A stretch of DNA of 64,000 nucleotides from Dissulfuribacter thermophilus. GTDB taxonomy: Bacteria; Desulfobacterota; Dissulfuribacteria; Dissulfuribacterales; Dissulfuribacteraceae. Under the pieces are notes generated by a model, which saw only the letters and a list, made by a program, of their open reading frames with translations, had not been told where the DNA came from and ran no database searches. This document shows, in pieces, positions 10,894 through 21,600 of the stretch. The position numbers and the translations under genes were made by a program. Position 1 is the first letter of the stretch, and each line of letters begins with the position of its first letter. The stretch is from contig NZ_MAGO01000001.1 in the NCBI RefSeq assembly GCF_001687335.1, positions 248,001 through 312,000 of the forward strand, read 5' to 3'.

Positions 10894-11913
10894 TCAACAC
10901 TTAAAATATTCTCTGTACCAACTCACAAACTTAGGAATTCCCTCTTCAAGTGTGGTTTTAGGTTCAAAGCCAACATCACGTTTTAGGTCTTCGATGTCTG
11001 CATAAGTAGCTGGGACATCCCCTGGCTGCATGGGGAGAAGATTCTTTTTGGCCTTTTTCCCAATGGCGTCTTCTATTATTTCAATGAACCTCATGAGAGA
11101 TACAGGTTCGTTATTGCCAATGTTGTAGATCTTGTATGGGCAATAACTTGATCCAGGATCAGGGTTATCACCACTCCATGTAGGATTGGGTTCAGGGATT
11201 TTTGCCATTACCCTAACCACCCCTTCTACTATGTCGTCTATATAGGTAAAATCCCTTTGCATATTGCCGTGGTTAAAGACATCTATGGGACGGTCTTCCA
11301 AGATAGCCTTTGTGAAGAGAAACAGAGCCATGTCAGGTCTTCCCCATGGGCCATAGACAGTGAAAAATCTGAGTCCAGTCGCTGGAATGCCGTAAAGGTG
11401 GCTATAACAATGGGCCATAAGCTCGTTTGATTTTTTTGTGGCGGCATAAAGAGATACCGGATGATCTACATTGTGGTGAACTGAAAAGGGCATTTTGGTA
11501 TTTGCACCGTAAACAGAGCTTGAACTTGCAAATACCAGGTGCTTTACATCAAAATGTCTGCACCCCTCTAAGATATTTAAAAAACCCATTAGGTTCGTAT
11601 CCACGTATGAATGAGGGTCTTTTAGACTGTGTCTAACACCGGCCTGGGCTGCAAGGTTAACCACGCAGTCAAATCCCTCATTCTTAAAGAGCTCGTGCAT
11701 GGCCTCTCTTTCTTTCATGTCCATCTTGTAAAACTTGAAGCCACTATTTTGCTGCAACAATTTTAATCTAGCTTCTTTGATGGATGGATCATAATAAGGG
11801 TTCAAGTTGTCTATCCCCACCACTTCTTTTCCCTTTTCTAAGAGCCTTTTAGATAAGTGATATCCAATAAATCCAGCAGCTCCTGTAACCAATACCTTTT
11901 TGTAGTCAAACAT
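10894..11913 (-). CDS. NAD-dependent epimerase, probable UDP-glucuronate 4-epimerase
   Basis: Extended short-chain dehydrogenase that probably converts UDP-glucuronate to UDP-galacturonate for surface polysaccharide. The NAD-binding GAAGFIGYHL is at residues 12-21. The catalytic Ser region reads SSSSVYG and the YxxxK is YAATK. FFTVYGPWGRPDMA and the AGVRHS segment are typical of the UDP-glucuronate epimerase subgroup. The 339-residue length fits. AGGAGG precedes the ATG. It is 13 bases downstream of glmS on the same strand, so hexosamine and uronate sugar supply may be co-expressed. The exact substrate is inferred. Confidence 0.87.
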   Translation of the reverse strand: MFDYKKVLVTGAAGFIGYHLSKRLLEKGKEVVGIDNLNPYYDPSIKEARLKLLQQNSGFKFYKMDMKEREAMHELFKNEGFDCVVNLAAQAGVRHSLKDPHSYVDTNLMGFLNILEGCRHFDVKHLVFASSSSVYGANTKMPFSVHHNVDHPVSLYAATKKSNELMAHCYSHLYGIPATGLRFFTVYGPWGRPDMALFLFTKAILEDRPIDVFNHGNMQRDFTYIDDIVEGVVRVMAKIPEPNPTWSGDNPDPGSSYCPYKIYNIGNNEPVSLMRFIEIIEDAIGKKAKKNLLPMQPGDVPATYADIEDLKRDVGFEPKTTLEEGIPKFVSWYREYFKC

Positions 11914-11926
11914 TGTGTTCTGCCTC

Positions 11927-13768
11927 CTATTCTACTGTAACGCTTTTAGCGAGATTTCTGGGTTGGTCAACGTCGCAACCCCTTTGAACAGCGATTTCGT
12001 ACGCAAGTAATTGTAAGGGGATTGTATACAAAAATGGATTAACGTCCCTGTCATCAACCTTCGGGACCTCAATTAATTCCTTGGATAGTTTTTTGAGTTT
12101 TTCATCCCCTTTTTCCCCTAAACTTATAACTATGCCGCGTCTGGATCGGACTTCTTCTATATTGCTGAGGAGTTTTTCATAGACATGGTCTTGTGGAGCA
12201 AGGCATACCACAGGCATGTTTTTGTCTATGAGTGCAATGGGACCATGTTTCATCTCTCCGGCAGCATAGCCCTCTGCATGAATATAGGATATTTCTTTTA
12301 ATTTGAGAGCGCCTTCAAGGGCTACGGGGAAATGGAGACCTCTGCCAAGATAAAGAAAATTTGGGTACTGCGAAAATTCACAAGAAAGATCTTTAGCCCG
12401 ATTGTGCCATGCCTTTAGTTCCTCTTCTATTAGTCCAGGGACTTCAAGCATTACATCAATTTTCTCTTTTATGGCTTTTTGGTCGAGAGTCCCCCTAGCC
12501 TTTGCCATAAAAAGCCCCAAAAGATAAAGGGCTGCAAGCTGGCTAGTAAACGCCTTTGTTGAGGCCACTCCTATCTCAGGGCCTGCATGGGTGTATATTG
12601 TTCCGTCCGATTCCCTTGTAATGGTACTTCCAACTACATTGCATATGGAAATAACGGTGCTCCCATGGTCCTTTGCAATCCTCAGCCCTGCAAGGGTGTC
12701 TGCTGTCTCCCCAGATTGGGATATTGGGATAGTGAGCCAGCTGTCATCGACTAAAAGATCTCTATATCTGAATTCAGATGCAAGATCCACTTGAACAGGA
12801 ATCCTAACCCATTTTTCTATCCAATACTTTGCCACAAGTCCTGCATGCCAGGATGTCCCACATGCAACAAGGTTTACCATTTTGGTCTTTTTTATTAGAT
12901 CCTGGGTGATCCCAGACTCTTCGAAGATGACTTCGCCTTCTTCAGGCAGGACCCTACCCCTAAGGGTGTTCAAAATAGCTTGGGGTTGTTCGTAGATCTC
13001 CTTTAGCATGAAGTGCTTATAGCCGGCCTTTTCTGCCATTGAAGCATCCCACTTGATTTCCTGGGGAGTCTTGTCAACTATTTTGTCTTCTCTAAGATCA
13101 TAGATGAGGAGATCCCCTTTTTTGAGGACAGCCACCTCATAATCATCGATAAATATGAGATTATTGGTGTAGGGTAGTAATGCTGGGATGTCTGATGCCA
13201 TAAAGGCTTCATCTTCTGTTATACCCAGGACGAGAGGGCTTTGTTTCCTCGCTGCAACTATTGTGTCTGGCTGCCCCTTCCATAGCACTCCTAGGGCGTA
13301 AGCCCCTTCAACATCTTGGAGTGCCCTTTTTACAGCAGCGAGGATGTCGCCATTCAGATATTTCTCAATGAGGTGGGCAAGGACCTCTGTGTCTGTATCT
13401 GATAAAAAATTGTGTCCTTCTTTTTCAAGCTGTTTTTTGAGTGAATAATAATTCTCTATGATTCCATTGTGGACAACTACAAGCTGCCTTTTACAGTCCA
13501 TATGAGGATGGGCATTGTCTTCGCTTGGTTCTCCGTGTGTTGCCCATCGGGTGTGACCAAGCCCGACAAAACTCTTTGTGTCTCTTACGCCATCGAGTTT
13601 TCTGTCGAGGGCCAGTAACTTTCCCTTTGCCTTGACTAGGGAGATCTCGTCATCTTCAAGCCATGCAATTCCTGCGCTGTCATATCCTCTGTACTCAAGC
13701 CTTTTTAGGCCCTCCATTAACACAGGAATGCACCGTCTTGTACCTATGTATCCAACTATTCCACACAT
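11927..13768 (-). CDS. glmS: Glutamine-fructose-6-phosphate aminotransferase (isomerizing)
   Basis: Makes glucosamine 6-phosphate for peptidoglycan and lipopolysaccharide. Cys2 in MCGIVGYIG is the glutaminase nucleophile; GHTRWATHG follows. The two SIS isomerase domains carry ACGTSWHAG and SQSGETADT, and the C-terminus DQPRNLAKSVTVE is the expected ending. At 613 residues it is full length. A strong GGAGGGGGAG is embedded in the end of the upstream HNH gene, only three bases away, so both are likely on one message. No glmS ribozyme was recognised. Confidence 0.98.
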   Translation of the reverse strand: MCGIVGYIGTRRCIPVLMEGLKRLEYRGYDSAGIAWLEDDEISLVKAKGKLLALDRKLDGVRDTKSFVGLGHTRWATHGEPSEDNAHPHMDCKRQLVVVHNGIIENYYSLKKQLEKEGHNFLSDTDTEVLAHLIEKYLNGDILAAVKRALQDVEGAYALGVLWKGQPDTIVAARKQSPLVLGITEDEAFMASDIPALLPYTNNLIFIDDYEVAVLKKGDLLIYDLREDKIVDKTPQEIKWDASMAEKAGYKHFMLKEIYEQPQAILNTLRGRVLPEEGEVIFEESGITQDLIKKTKMVNLVACGTSWHAGLVAKYWIEKWVRIPVQVDLASEFRYRDLLVDDSWLTIPISQSGETADTLAGLRIAKDHGSTVISICNVVGSTITRESDGTIYTHAGPEIGVASTKAFTSQLAALYLLGLFMAKARGTLDQKAIKEKIDVMLEVPGLIEEELKAWHNRAKDLSCEFSQYPNFLYLGRGLHFPVALEGALKLKEISYIHAEGYAAGEMKHGPIALIDKNMPVVCLAPQDHVYEKLLSNIEEVRSRRGIVISLGEKGDEKLKKLSKELIEVPKVDDRDVNPFLYTIPLQLLAYEIAVQRGCDVDQPRNLAKSVTVE

Positions 13769-13770
13769 TG

Positions 13771-14091
13771 TTAATCTCCCCCTCCATCCATTTTAAATTG
13801 GAATTCAAAACCCAGTTGGTGTTTTTTCTTTGCATTGCACTCTTTGCAGGCTGGGACGAGGTTATTTTTTTCTGATCTGCCTCCTCGAATTATGGGGACT
13901 ACATGGTCTATAGTAAGTTCAGAGGGCGGAAATACCCGTCCGCAATAGTAGCACTTGCCTGAAGAGACCTTTTTTCTCCACCATCTCGTCTTTTTCAAGG
14001 CCTTTGCCTTCTGGCGTTCTGCCTTGATAAATTCTTCAGATACTACTGGAATAAAGGTAAAGTTTTTCTTCTCCATATTGTTAATATACAT
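13771..14091 (-). CDS. HNH endonuclease family protein
   Basis: A 106-residue protein with a basic N-terminal half and an HNH core: CYYCG, then TIDHVVPIIRGG, then NLVPACKECNAKK. The two CxxC pairs should bind structural zinc, and the Asp-His of IDHVVP is the catalytic part. Small stand-alone HNH proteins of this type often sit beside housekeeping genes; their targets are mostly unknown. Start is uncertain between this ATG and one 15 bases downstream, with no clear ribosome site for either. It is divergent from the HDOD gene and directly precedes glmS. Confidence 0.85.
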   Translation of the reverse strand: MYINNMEKKNFTFIPVVSEEFIKAERQKAKALKKTRWWRKKVSSGKCYYCGRVFPPSELTIDHVVPIIRGGRSEKNNLVPACKECNAKKKHQLGFEFQFKMDGGGD

Positions 14092-14134
14092 AGCCCAACT
14101 TGCCGATATAAGAAAGGGGAAAACTTTGTGTGAA

Positions 14135-15082
14135 ATGTCTATTCAATCTGCAACCAATAATAACGATGAAACTGTAAATTTCTTAAAAAAGCGGAAAAAA
14201 GTACTTTCTGTAGCACCTGTCCAATCCTTCCCTGCCCTCCCCTCTACAGTCAGGACAGTGTTGGTACTGTGTGGCTCGCTTTCAAGTGATGCCAATGAGA
14301 TCCAGCGTGCTGTAAAGTCAGATTTCGGAATGACCTTAAATCTTTTAAAGGCTATAAATTCTGCCTTTTATTCTGTGGATAAGGTCCCTGTGATGTCTAT
14401 ACTACATGCAATAGTACTCCTGGGCATGGACGTAGTGGCCAGGATTGTATTGGATATGCCCCGGGCAAAAGTTAATGCGCTAAAGGGCTCTTCAAAAGAC
14501 ATCCCTAACTGGCTAATACTTTGCGCCCGACAGGTGTTTTCTGCACATCTTGGAGAGGCGTTTGCAAAATACACTGATCATGACCCAGAGGAGGTTTTCT
14601 ACTGTAGTCTCTTTAAAAATCTTGGAGAGGTCATCCTTTCATACTCTATGGAGGACTCATACCAAGAATACTTGAGGCTATTAGAGGAGAAAAGGAGCTG
14701 GTACGCAGCCTCAAGGGCAGTATTTGGTATTACCTTTGATGAATTCACCTTTTATCTTATGAAAAAATGGAATTTACCCAGGCGACTTGCGGATATTTTA
14801 GAGGTGAAGAAAAAAGCTCGAAGTGTGCAGATTCTAAACAGGAGAAATCCTATATATTTATCTGTTTTGGTGAATGAATTGATGGATTTTGCTTCAAAAA
14901 AAGATTTAAAGGCATTAAAATATCAAGAGGCAAAGAGGGTACAACTTAAAAAGATTCTCAACTTGTCGGAAAATCATATGGGTTTGATCCTCCGTAAAGA
15001 GTTAGATAAAATTAATAGATCTTCACCAGTTTATTATGAAGTACTTGAGTCTATAGGTCTTATTCAAAATCTTTTAGTCTAA
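14135..15082 (+). CDS. HDOD domain protein
   Basis: The HDOD domain, a catalytically dead relative of HD phosphohydrolases found in bacterial signalling, spans about residues 30-220 (FPALPSTVRTVL, then SAFYSVDKVPVMSILHAIVLLGMDVV). The C-terminal ~90 residues are helical and lysine-rich. The ATG used avoids overlap with the divergent HNH gene; a TTG 9 bases upstream, with AAAGGGG nearer the right distance, is an alternative. The stop codon overlaps the start of the next gene (TAATG), which implies coupled translation. A second HDOD gene lies at 36.2 kb. Confidence 0.85.
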   Translation: MSIQSATNNNDETVNFLKKRKKVLSVAPVQSFPALPSTVRTVLVLCGSLSSDANEIQRAVKSDFGMTLNLLKAINSAFYSVDKVPVMSILHAIVLLGMDVVARIVLDMPRAKVNALKGSSKDIPNWLILCARQVFSAHLGEAFAKYTDHDPEEVFYCSLFKNLGEVILSYSMEDSYQEYLRLLEEKRSWYAASRAVFGITFDEFTFYLMKKWNLPRRLADILEVKKKARSVQILNRRNPIYLSVLVNELMDFASKKDLKALKYQEAKRVQLKKILNLSENHMGLILRKELDKINRSSPVYYEVLESIGLIQNLLV

Positions 15083-15840
15083 TGACACTAGATAAAGAAA
15101 AACGGCATCTCCTAAAGTTAATTCGGACAATCCTTGGAAAGCAGCCTTGGCAGTTTGGAGTCGTCCTCGACAGAGATGGATGGCTGTCAGTTAAGGAGCT
15201 TCAAAAGGTCCTACATGAAGAAGGAGTAAAGGGCATTACAGAACAGAGGCTAATACAGTTTTTCGAGCTTTATCGGCCTGAAGGAGTAGAATTTTCCCAG
15301 GGGAAAGTGCGCACCACCAAACATGATTTTTCTTTTGATGAGATTTCACAGGCATTGTATCCACCTGACCAACTTTTCATTGGTTTTAGGCAAAGGGCTC
15401 TGGAGCATGTGAGACGTTGTGGGCTTAAGGAGAGTGAAAGGGGAAAGGGCCTAATTCTTTGTACCTCTGAGGCCATGGCAGAGAGAATCATTAGACGCGT
15501 TACTGGAAAATATTACGTTGTAGAAGTAGATGCCAAGGAGGCCCAAGACAAGGGGGTCTTTTTCAGGAGCTTGGGTGACGGTCTTTTTGCATGTTCTTAC
15601 CTATTGCCAAAATGGTTGAGGCTCCCTGAACCTTCGAATGATTCAAAAAAGGAACCCAAAAGAGACTATAAAAAAGATAAAAAAAGAGAGGATGCAAAGG
15701 AGGATAAAAAAGGGAAAGACCTTCCAGGCTCGTTTTTGCTTGATTTCACACCTATAGACCCGCCATTTTTTGAGGAAAAGACGAAAAGGCGCAATCGCAA
15801 GTGGAACAAAAAACATGGAAAAGGGAAAAAGCGAAAATAA
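15082..15840 (+). CDS. KptA/Tpt1-like protein with altered active site
   Basis: The order of segments follows RNA 2-prime-phosphotransferase: VVLDRDGWLSVKELQKVL near residue 27, KVRTTKHDF near 75, then RRVTGKYYVVEVDA and GVFFRSLGDGLFA in the ADP-ribosyl-binding half. However, the conserved LRH opening is replaced by LIRTILGKQ, and the His-Gly-Thr of the NAD site reads IGF. It may therefore lack enzyme activity. The last ~60 residues are a lysine-rich tail, unusual for the family and suggestive of RNA binding. Family assignment is by pattern; it is coupled to the HDOD gene. Confidence 0.65.
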   Translation: MTLDKEKRHLLKLIRTILGKQPWQFGVVLDRDGWLSVKELQKVLHEEGVKGITEQRLIQFFELYRPEGVEFSQGKVRTTKHDFSFDEISQALYPPDQLFIGFRQRALEHVRRCGLKESERGKGLILCTSEAMAERIIRRVTGKYYVVEVDAKEAQDKGVFFRSLGDGLFACSYLLPKWLRLPEPSNDSKKEPKRDYKKDKKREDAKEDKKGKDLPGSFLLDFTPIDPPFFEEKTKRRNRKWNKKHGKGKKRK

Positions 15841-16091
15841 AAGAAAAAAAATGAATATTAGAGAAAATTAAGGGCTTGAGGTACTTTCAAAAAAAATAAC
15901 TTTTTCTGGTTTTTTTTGGGATTTAAGGGCCTTTTTTAAAGCTTGACCAAAAAACGATCTTGTATGATTATCCATAATTAAGGAAAATCAGGATAGGATT
16001 ACAAAAATTTAATTCTTTTTAACTGCTGTTTGGAGTCCTTAATGCGATAGCTCTTGAACATATTGCTTGATATTTTTGACAGGATTTAAAA

Positions 16092-17450
16092 ATGAGAAAA
16101 ATAATTTTGTGCTGTTTCATATTTTTTTATTTTCTTTCTTTTATTGGGCTAATATGGCCGGATGTTGGCCACTGTGGAGACAGGCTTAGTCTCGAAGCGG
16201 CATTGAGGCATTCTCTAGAGGACAATCCAGAGGTCAAGGCAGTTTTGGCTGAACTTGAGGGGGCTCAGGCCAAGAGGATTCAGGCAAGGAGCGCATTTTT
16301 TCCTAAAATTGACATAGAAGAGGATTTTTTGAGGACTAATAACCCAGTATTGGTATTCATGGAGAAATTGGATCAGGAGCTCTTTGGCCAAGAAGACTTT
16401 AGGATCGATAGACTCAATGACCCAGCCCCCAGATCAGACTGGGCAATGAAACTCATTTTGACTCAGCCAATATTTAATAGAGGAAAGGAAATTATTGGAA
16501 ACGAGCTGGCCAAAAAAGCAGAAGAGATCATTAGAGAAAAAAAGAGGGCCATACAAGAACGTGTGGCTTTTGAGACGGAAAGAGCATACCTTCTAGCGAT
16601 CTTAGCAACCCAAAAAAGAGTTGTGTTAGAAAAGGCCATTGGAACAGCGAAAGAAGGGCTTGAGATTGCAAAAAAACGCTATCGCTCGGGAAAGGCGCTA
16701 AAATCTGATGTTTTGTCTTCAGAGGCAAGGCTCATGCGCCTAAAACAGGATTTGGCGCTGGCAAAGAGCAATGAGAAGGTGGCAATGGCTGACCTAAATA
16801 GAATAATGGCCCAACCTCAGTCCATCCAATGGGAGCTCGATAATAGGATGTTAGACCAAATATCGGATGTCCCTGAGTTGGAGACTTGGCTAAAAAAGGC
16901 CAAGGGTAGGAGGCCTGAAATACTCATTTCAAAAAAGATGGTGGATGTGGCGGCAATTCACAAAAGGGGCGCAAAGTTAAACTTCCTTCCTTCTATTAAT
17001 CTACAGGGCAATTACGAATTCCACGGCGAGGACCCATTGGCCAGCAGTGGCGAATCATGGTCCATAATGGCAAAGGCTTCCTTCAATATCTTTAATGGCT
17101 TAAGTGACAGGGGGAGGTTGCTTGAGGCAAGTGCAGATCTTTTGAGGGCAGAGGCCCAGAGGGATAAGGCTGTGATGCATACAGAATTTGAGGTGAGAGG
17201 GGCCTATTATGAGTTTTTGGCCTCAACTGAGGCTGTAGTTGCAGCTCAGGCTGAAGTGGAACGTGCCCAAGAGGCACTGAGGATTTTGAGGAGTCGATAT
17301 GCTCAGGGGTTTGCGCTTATGGTTGAGGTCCTTGGCGCTGAGGATGCCCTGAAGAAGTCAGAGCTCAGGCTTGCTGAGGCCAAGTATAGGACAAGGCTAT
17401 CGTATTTAAAGCTTAGACTCTTTTCCGGAACAGTGCTGAGTCATAGGTAA
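16092..17450 (+). CDS. TolC-family outer-membrane efflux protein
   Basis: Outer-membrane channel of a tripartite efflux pump. A signal peptide (about residues 1-29) is followed by two OEP repeats, each with long alpha-helical hairpin segments rich in Ala, Glu, Lys and Arg (for example AKKRYRSGKALKSDVLSSEA near 200 and RSRYAQGFALMVEVLGAED near 405). The 452-residue length is typical. AGGA precedes the ATG. It is 10 bases ahead of the adaptor gene and leads the operon with the RND pump. The 251-base upstream spacer is A/T-rich with no firm promoter. Confidence 0.9.
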   Translation: MRKIILCCFIFFYFLSFIGLIWPDVGHCGDRLSLEAALRHSLEDNPEVKAVLAELEGAQAKRIQARSAFFPKIDIEEDFLRTNNPVLVFMEKLDQELFGQEDFRIDRLNDPAPRSDWAMKLILTQPIFNRGKEIIGNELAKKAEEIIREKKRAIQERVAFETERAYLLAILATQKRVVLEKAIGTAKEGLEIAKKRYRSGKALKSDVLSSEARLMRLKQDLALAKSNEKVAMADLNRIMAQPQSIQWELDNRMLDQISDVPELETWLKKAKGRRPEILISKKMVDVAAIHKRGAKLNFLPSINLQGNYEFHGEDPLASSGESWSIMAKASFNIFNGLSDRGRLLEASADLLRAEAQRDKAVMHTEFEVRGAYYEFLASTEAVVAAQAEVERAQEALRILRSRYAQGFALMVEVLGAEDALKKSELRLAEAKYRTRLSYLKLRLFSGTVLSHR

Positions 17451-17460
17451 GGAGGACTGG

Positions 17461-18628
17461 ATGAAAAATATCGTCATATATACGCTGGGGCTTTTTTTAT
17501 CTTTAGGTTTGATCTCTTGTTCACAAAAAGAGGAGGCCAAAAGGGTGCCTCTTGCCCCTAAAAAGGTCAAGGCAGACACAATCTTATTAGAAGATGTGGC
17601 GCTTCCTGTTTATTCAAGTTTTTCTGGGGTTGTGGAGCCCAAGGTCAGGGTGAATCTATCTGCCAAGATTCCAGCCTATGTCAAGGTGGTTGGTGTAGAG
17701 GAAGGAGATTTTGTAGAAAAAGGGGATCTTCTTGTAAGGCTAGATGATACCGAGATACGCTCCAAGATTAATGGGCTTGTTGAGCAAAAGAAGGCGCTTC
17801 AAAAGGATAAGGCCGCACTTGAATCCGATTATTCCTATGCCAAGGCACTACGATCGTTTTAAACGGTTATTCAATGAAGAGGCTGCCACAAAAGATGAAT
17901 TTGATAGGGCAAAGGCAGATTATCTTGCTGTAAAAAACAGGTTGAGTGCCTTTGATGCACGTATAAAGGCAGTCGATGAGGAGATTAAGGCCCTGAATAA
18001 TGAACTTCGCTACCTTGTAATAAAAAGTCCTGTTTCAGGTTGGGTGACGAAGAGAACCGTAGATCCAGGAAGTTTTGTAGGTCCAGGTGCCCACCTTTTT
18101 GATATTGATTCCAAGGAAGAAGGATTTTGGTTTGTTGCCTCACTTAATGAGTCGCTTCTAAACAAAGTTCGCGAAGGAGATGAGGTTTTTTTAAGCATTG
18201 AACAGGCTGCTGGGCTTAAAGTCTTAAGGATTAGCCGTGTGATACCAAAGGTAGACGTCCATACCCATACCTTTAAGGTCAAATTAGATTTACCAGGCAA
18301 TAATTTAAAGAGCGGCATGTATGGCAAGATTTGGATAAGAACAGGAGAGAAAAAGGGGCTGATTGTGCCACTTGAGGCAGTTGTCAAAAGAGGCGGTATA
18401 AAAGGCGTTTATGTAGTAGACAAAGATGGGCAAATACATTGGCGTGTCGTTACTGTAGGGGAACTGTATCTAAGAGGGTCAAAAGGGCTATTCCCATGGT
18501 CAGAGGAGCTTGAGCCCAGTGGAAACCAATTTGAACAGGTGGCGTTGATCTCCAGTGGCATAGTCCCTGGTGCAAAGATCATCGTTTCAAATCTCTTTGA
18601 AGTAAGGGAGGGAATGAGCCTTGAATAG
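17461..18628 (+). pseudogene. RND efflux periplasmic adaptor, frameshifted
   Basis: Membrane-fusion protein linking the RND pump and TolC. The first fragment (to 17862) has a lipoprotein signal with LISC and the first lipoyl half (SGVVEPKVRVNLSAKIPAYV, VEEGDFVEKGDLLVRLDD). The second frame continues with YDRFKRLFNEEAATKDEFD, the coiled-coil return strand, the second lipoyl half (IKSPVSGWVTKRTVDPGSFV) and beta-barrel domain. Frames meet at about 17838-17850, where one net extra base breaks an otherwise complete protein of ~388 residues. Either inactive or a sequence error. It overlaps the pump gene by 8 bases. Confidence 0.85.
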
Positions 18629-21600
18629 TCTTCACAGACCCTCCTTTTTGAGATGGGTAACGTCGACTTTTGTGGATTCTAAGCTCACTCCCCTGGTGAT
18701 AATAGCCAGTCTTTTCATGGGGGTCTTTGCAATCCTTCTTACCCCTAGTGAAGAAGAGCCCCAAATCGTAGTACCAATGATAGATGTGATGGTATCCATG
18801 CCAGGGGCCTCTCCGAAAGAGGTGGAAGAGCGAGTCATCAACCCAATGGAGAAGCTCATTTGGGAGATTCCAGGGGTGGAGTATGTGTACTCCACTGCTA
18901 TGCCTGGCAAGGCCCTTACGGTGGTTCGGTTTTATGTGGGAGAGGAGGTAGAAAAGAGCCTAGTCAAGGTCTATGATAAACTTTATTCACACTTTGACTG
19001 GATTCCTCCTGGATGCAGTAAGCCCCTTTTAAAGCCTCGTTCAATAGACGACGTGCCCATTGTTACCCTGACATTTTGGGGCGATGGTTACGATGCAGTG
19101 ACCCTGCGTTCAATAGTTGCAACTTTGGATGATGAAATTCGGGCCATAGAGGGTGTAAGCGAGACTTTTATTAAAGGCGGGCTAAGACGCCAAGTTCGCA
19201 TAATCCTTGATCCGTCAAAACTTTCATCCCTTAATTTAGATCCAAAAGACGTTGTAGAGGCAATAAAGGGGCAAAATCAGGCCTCTTTGGTTGGGGCGTA
19301 TACTGAGGGAAATTATGAATTCAATCTGAGACTAACTAACTTTTTTAAGAATTTAGATGAGGTAAAAAAGGTCGTAATAAAGGTAGTTGATGGTCGTCCT
19401 GTTTATCTGGGAGAGATTGCTGAGATAAAAGATGGTCCGGAAGAGCCGAGGTCTTATTGTTTTGTTGGTGCAGGTCTGGCAGCAAGGGAAAAAGGATTAG
19501 AACTGGCTCCAGGAGAACTCAGACCCGCCGTAACTCTAGCTGTTGCCAAAAGAAAAGGGCGCAATGCCACACTGATAGCTCGAAAGGTCATAGATAAGGT
19601 GGAAAGCCTGCGGGGGCATATCCTCCCTGAAGATGTCCATGTGGTAGTGACTAGAGATTATGGAGAGACGGCAAAGGAAAAATCCAATGAGCTCTTAGAA
19701 CACCTTGCCATTGCAACAATTTCAGTTGCTGTATTAATGGCAGTGCTACTTGGCGTCAGGGCAAGCCTTGTGGTGCTTGTGGCCATACCTGTGACCTTGG
19801 CCCTTACTCTATTTGTTTACTATTTTTATGGATATACCCTTAACAGGGTTACACTGTTTGCTCTTATTTTCTGTATCGGAATTCTAGTGGACGACCCCAT
19901 TGTTGGGGTTGAAAATATTGTCAGGCACCTAAGACTCCCTGAAAACAAGGGAAGGCGCTTCAAAGATATTATAGTAGATGCTGTAGTTGAGGTCGGTAGC
20001 CCGTTAATCCTTGCAACGTTCACAGTTATCTTTGCAATTCTTCCCTTGGCCTTTGTAAGGGGGCTCATGGGACCATACATGCGTCCCATGCCTGTTGGTG
20101 CGTCTGTGGCCATGTTCCTTTCAATGGTGGTCTCCTTTGTGATTACACCCTGGACTGCATACCACATTCTGGGTAAGGGCGCCCGCCATGAAGAGGAAAA
20201 GGAAGGGTGGTTCTCAAGGCTTTATAGGTGGACAATGGGCCACCTTATTTACAATCGGGTCTGGCGCTATAGTTTTTTGTTTGGCATGGCCATTCTCTTT
20301 GTACTTTCATGTGCATTAATTGCCACAAAGATTGTTAAAGTCAAAATGCTTCCCTTTGATAACAAGAGTGAATTTCAGGTGATAGTTGATATGCCTGAGG
20401 GAACACCTTTGGAGGAGACCTATCGTGCAGCAGAGGCCCTTGGAGCCGTTCTTTCACAAGAGTCCTATGTTACGGATTACGAGATTTACGTGGGAACGTC
20501 TGCCCCCTTCAATTTTAATGGCCTAGTACGCCATTATTATATGAGAGAAGGGAGCAACGTCTGTGATATACAGGTAAATCTTGTACCAAAACACATGAGG
20601 GAACTCCAGAGCCACGACATTGCCAAAGCTATAAGGCCCAAACTTGAGGCAGTAGCAAAAAAATATGGTGCAAATATCAAGGTTACAGAGATTCCGCCAG
20701 GCCCTCCAGTACTACAGACCCTTGTGGCTGAGATATATGGGCCTGATTATGAGGAGCAGATACGGCTTGCTAAGAAGGTGAAGGAGGTGTTTGAGTCAGT
20801 TGACGGGATCGTTGATGTAGATTGGTACATGACCGATCCACAAAAGGAGATGAGACTTGTAATCGACAGAGAAAAGGCCCTTCTTTCAGGGGTAAACCCA
20901 ATGCGGGTTAGAGAGATACTTGAAACAGCAGTATTTGGTAAGGTTGTTGGACTGTTTCATGATGAAGACTCAAAAGAAGATGTTCCGCTCATAGTAAGGG
21001 TTCCAAGACAAGATCGCTCAAGCTTAGAGGAGGTCCTCTCTCTTAAGGTACGTTCAGTCACGGGCAAGGCAGTAAGCCTAAGAGAATTAGTAGGGGTGAA
21101 AGAGTCGGTCATAGACCACCCGATATATCACAAAAATCTCCAACCAGTGGTCTATGTAACAGGAGACGTTGCAGGTGCTGAGGAAAGCCCAGTGTATGCG
21201 ATTTTGAAGGCCAATAAGCTCCTTGATAAGATTGAGACCCCGTCAAAGACCCGTCTTGAACTGCTTTATATCAGCCAACCCTCTTCTACTAAGGAATGGG
21301 CCATGAAATGGGACGGGGAATGGCACATTACCTATGAGGTCTTCAGGGATATGGGCGCGGCATTTGCTGTGGTTGTGATAATAATCTTTATACTGGTAGT
21401 AGGGTGGTTCAGATCCTATTCTGTTCCACTGGTTATACTTTCGCCAATCCCTCTCTCTTTGATAGGTATTATCCCTGCCCATGCAATGATGAATGCCTTT
21501 TTCACAGCTACTTCAATGATTGGATTTATTGCAGGAGCAGGTATTGTCGTTAGGAACTCCATTATCCTGGTGGATTTTATCGAGTTACGTCTAAAAGAGG

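Noticed and set aside
11927-13768. A glmS ribozyme-riboswitch
   Set aside because: glmS is preceded by an overlapping-style HNH gene with three bases between, leaving no room for the ribozyme.
13771-14091. HNH gene as part of a restriction or defence island
   Set aside because: It is a small single gene coupled to glmS, with no methylase, specificity or other defence gene near it.
15943-15968. TTGACC and TATGAT as a promoter for the efflux operon
   Set aside because: The spacer is only 14 bases, too short for a normal sigma-70 promoter.
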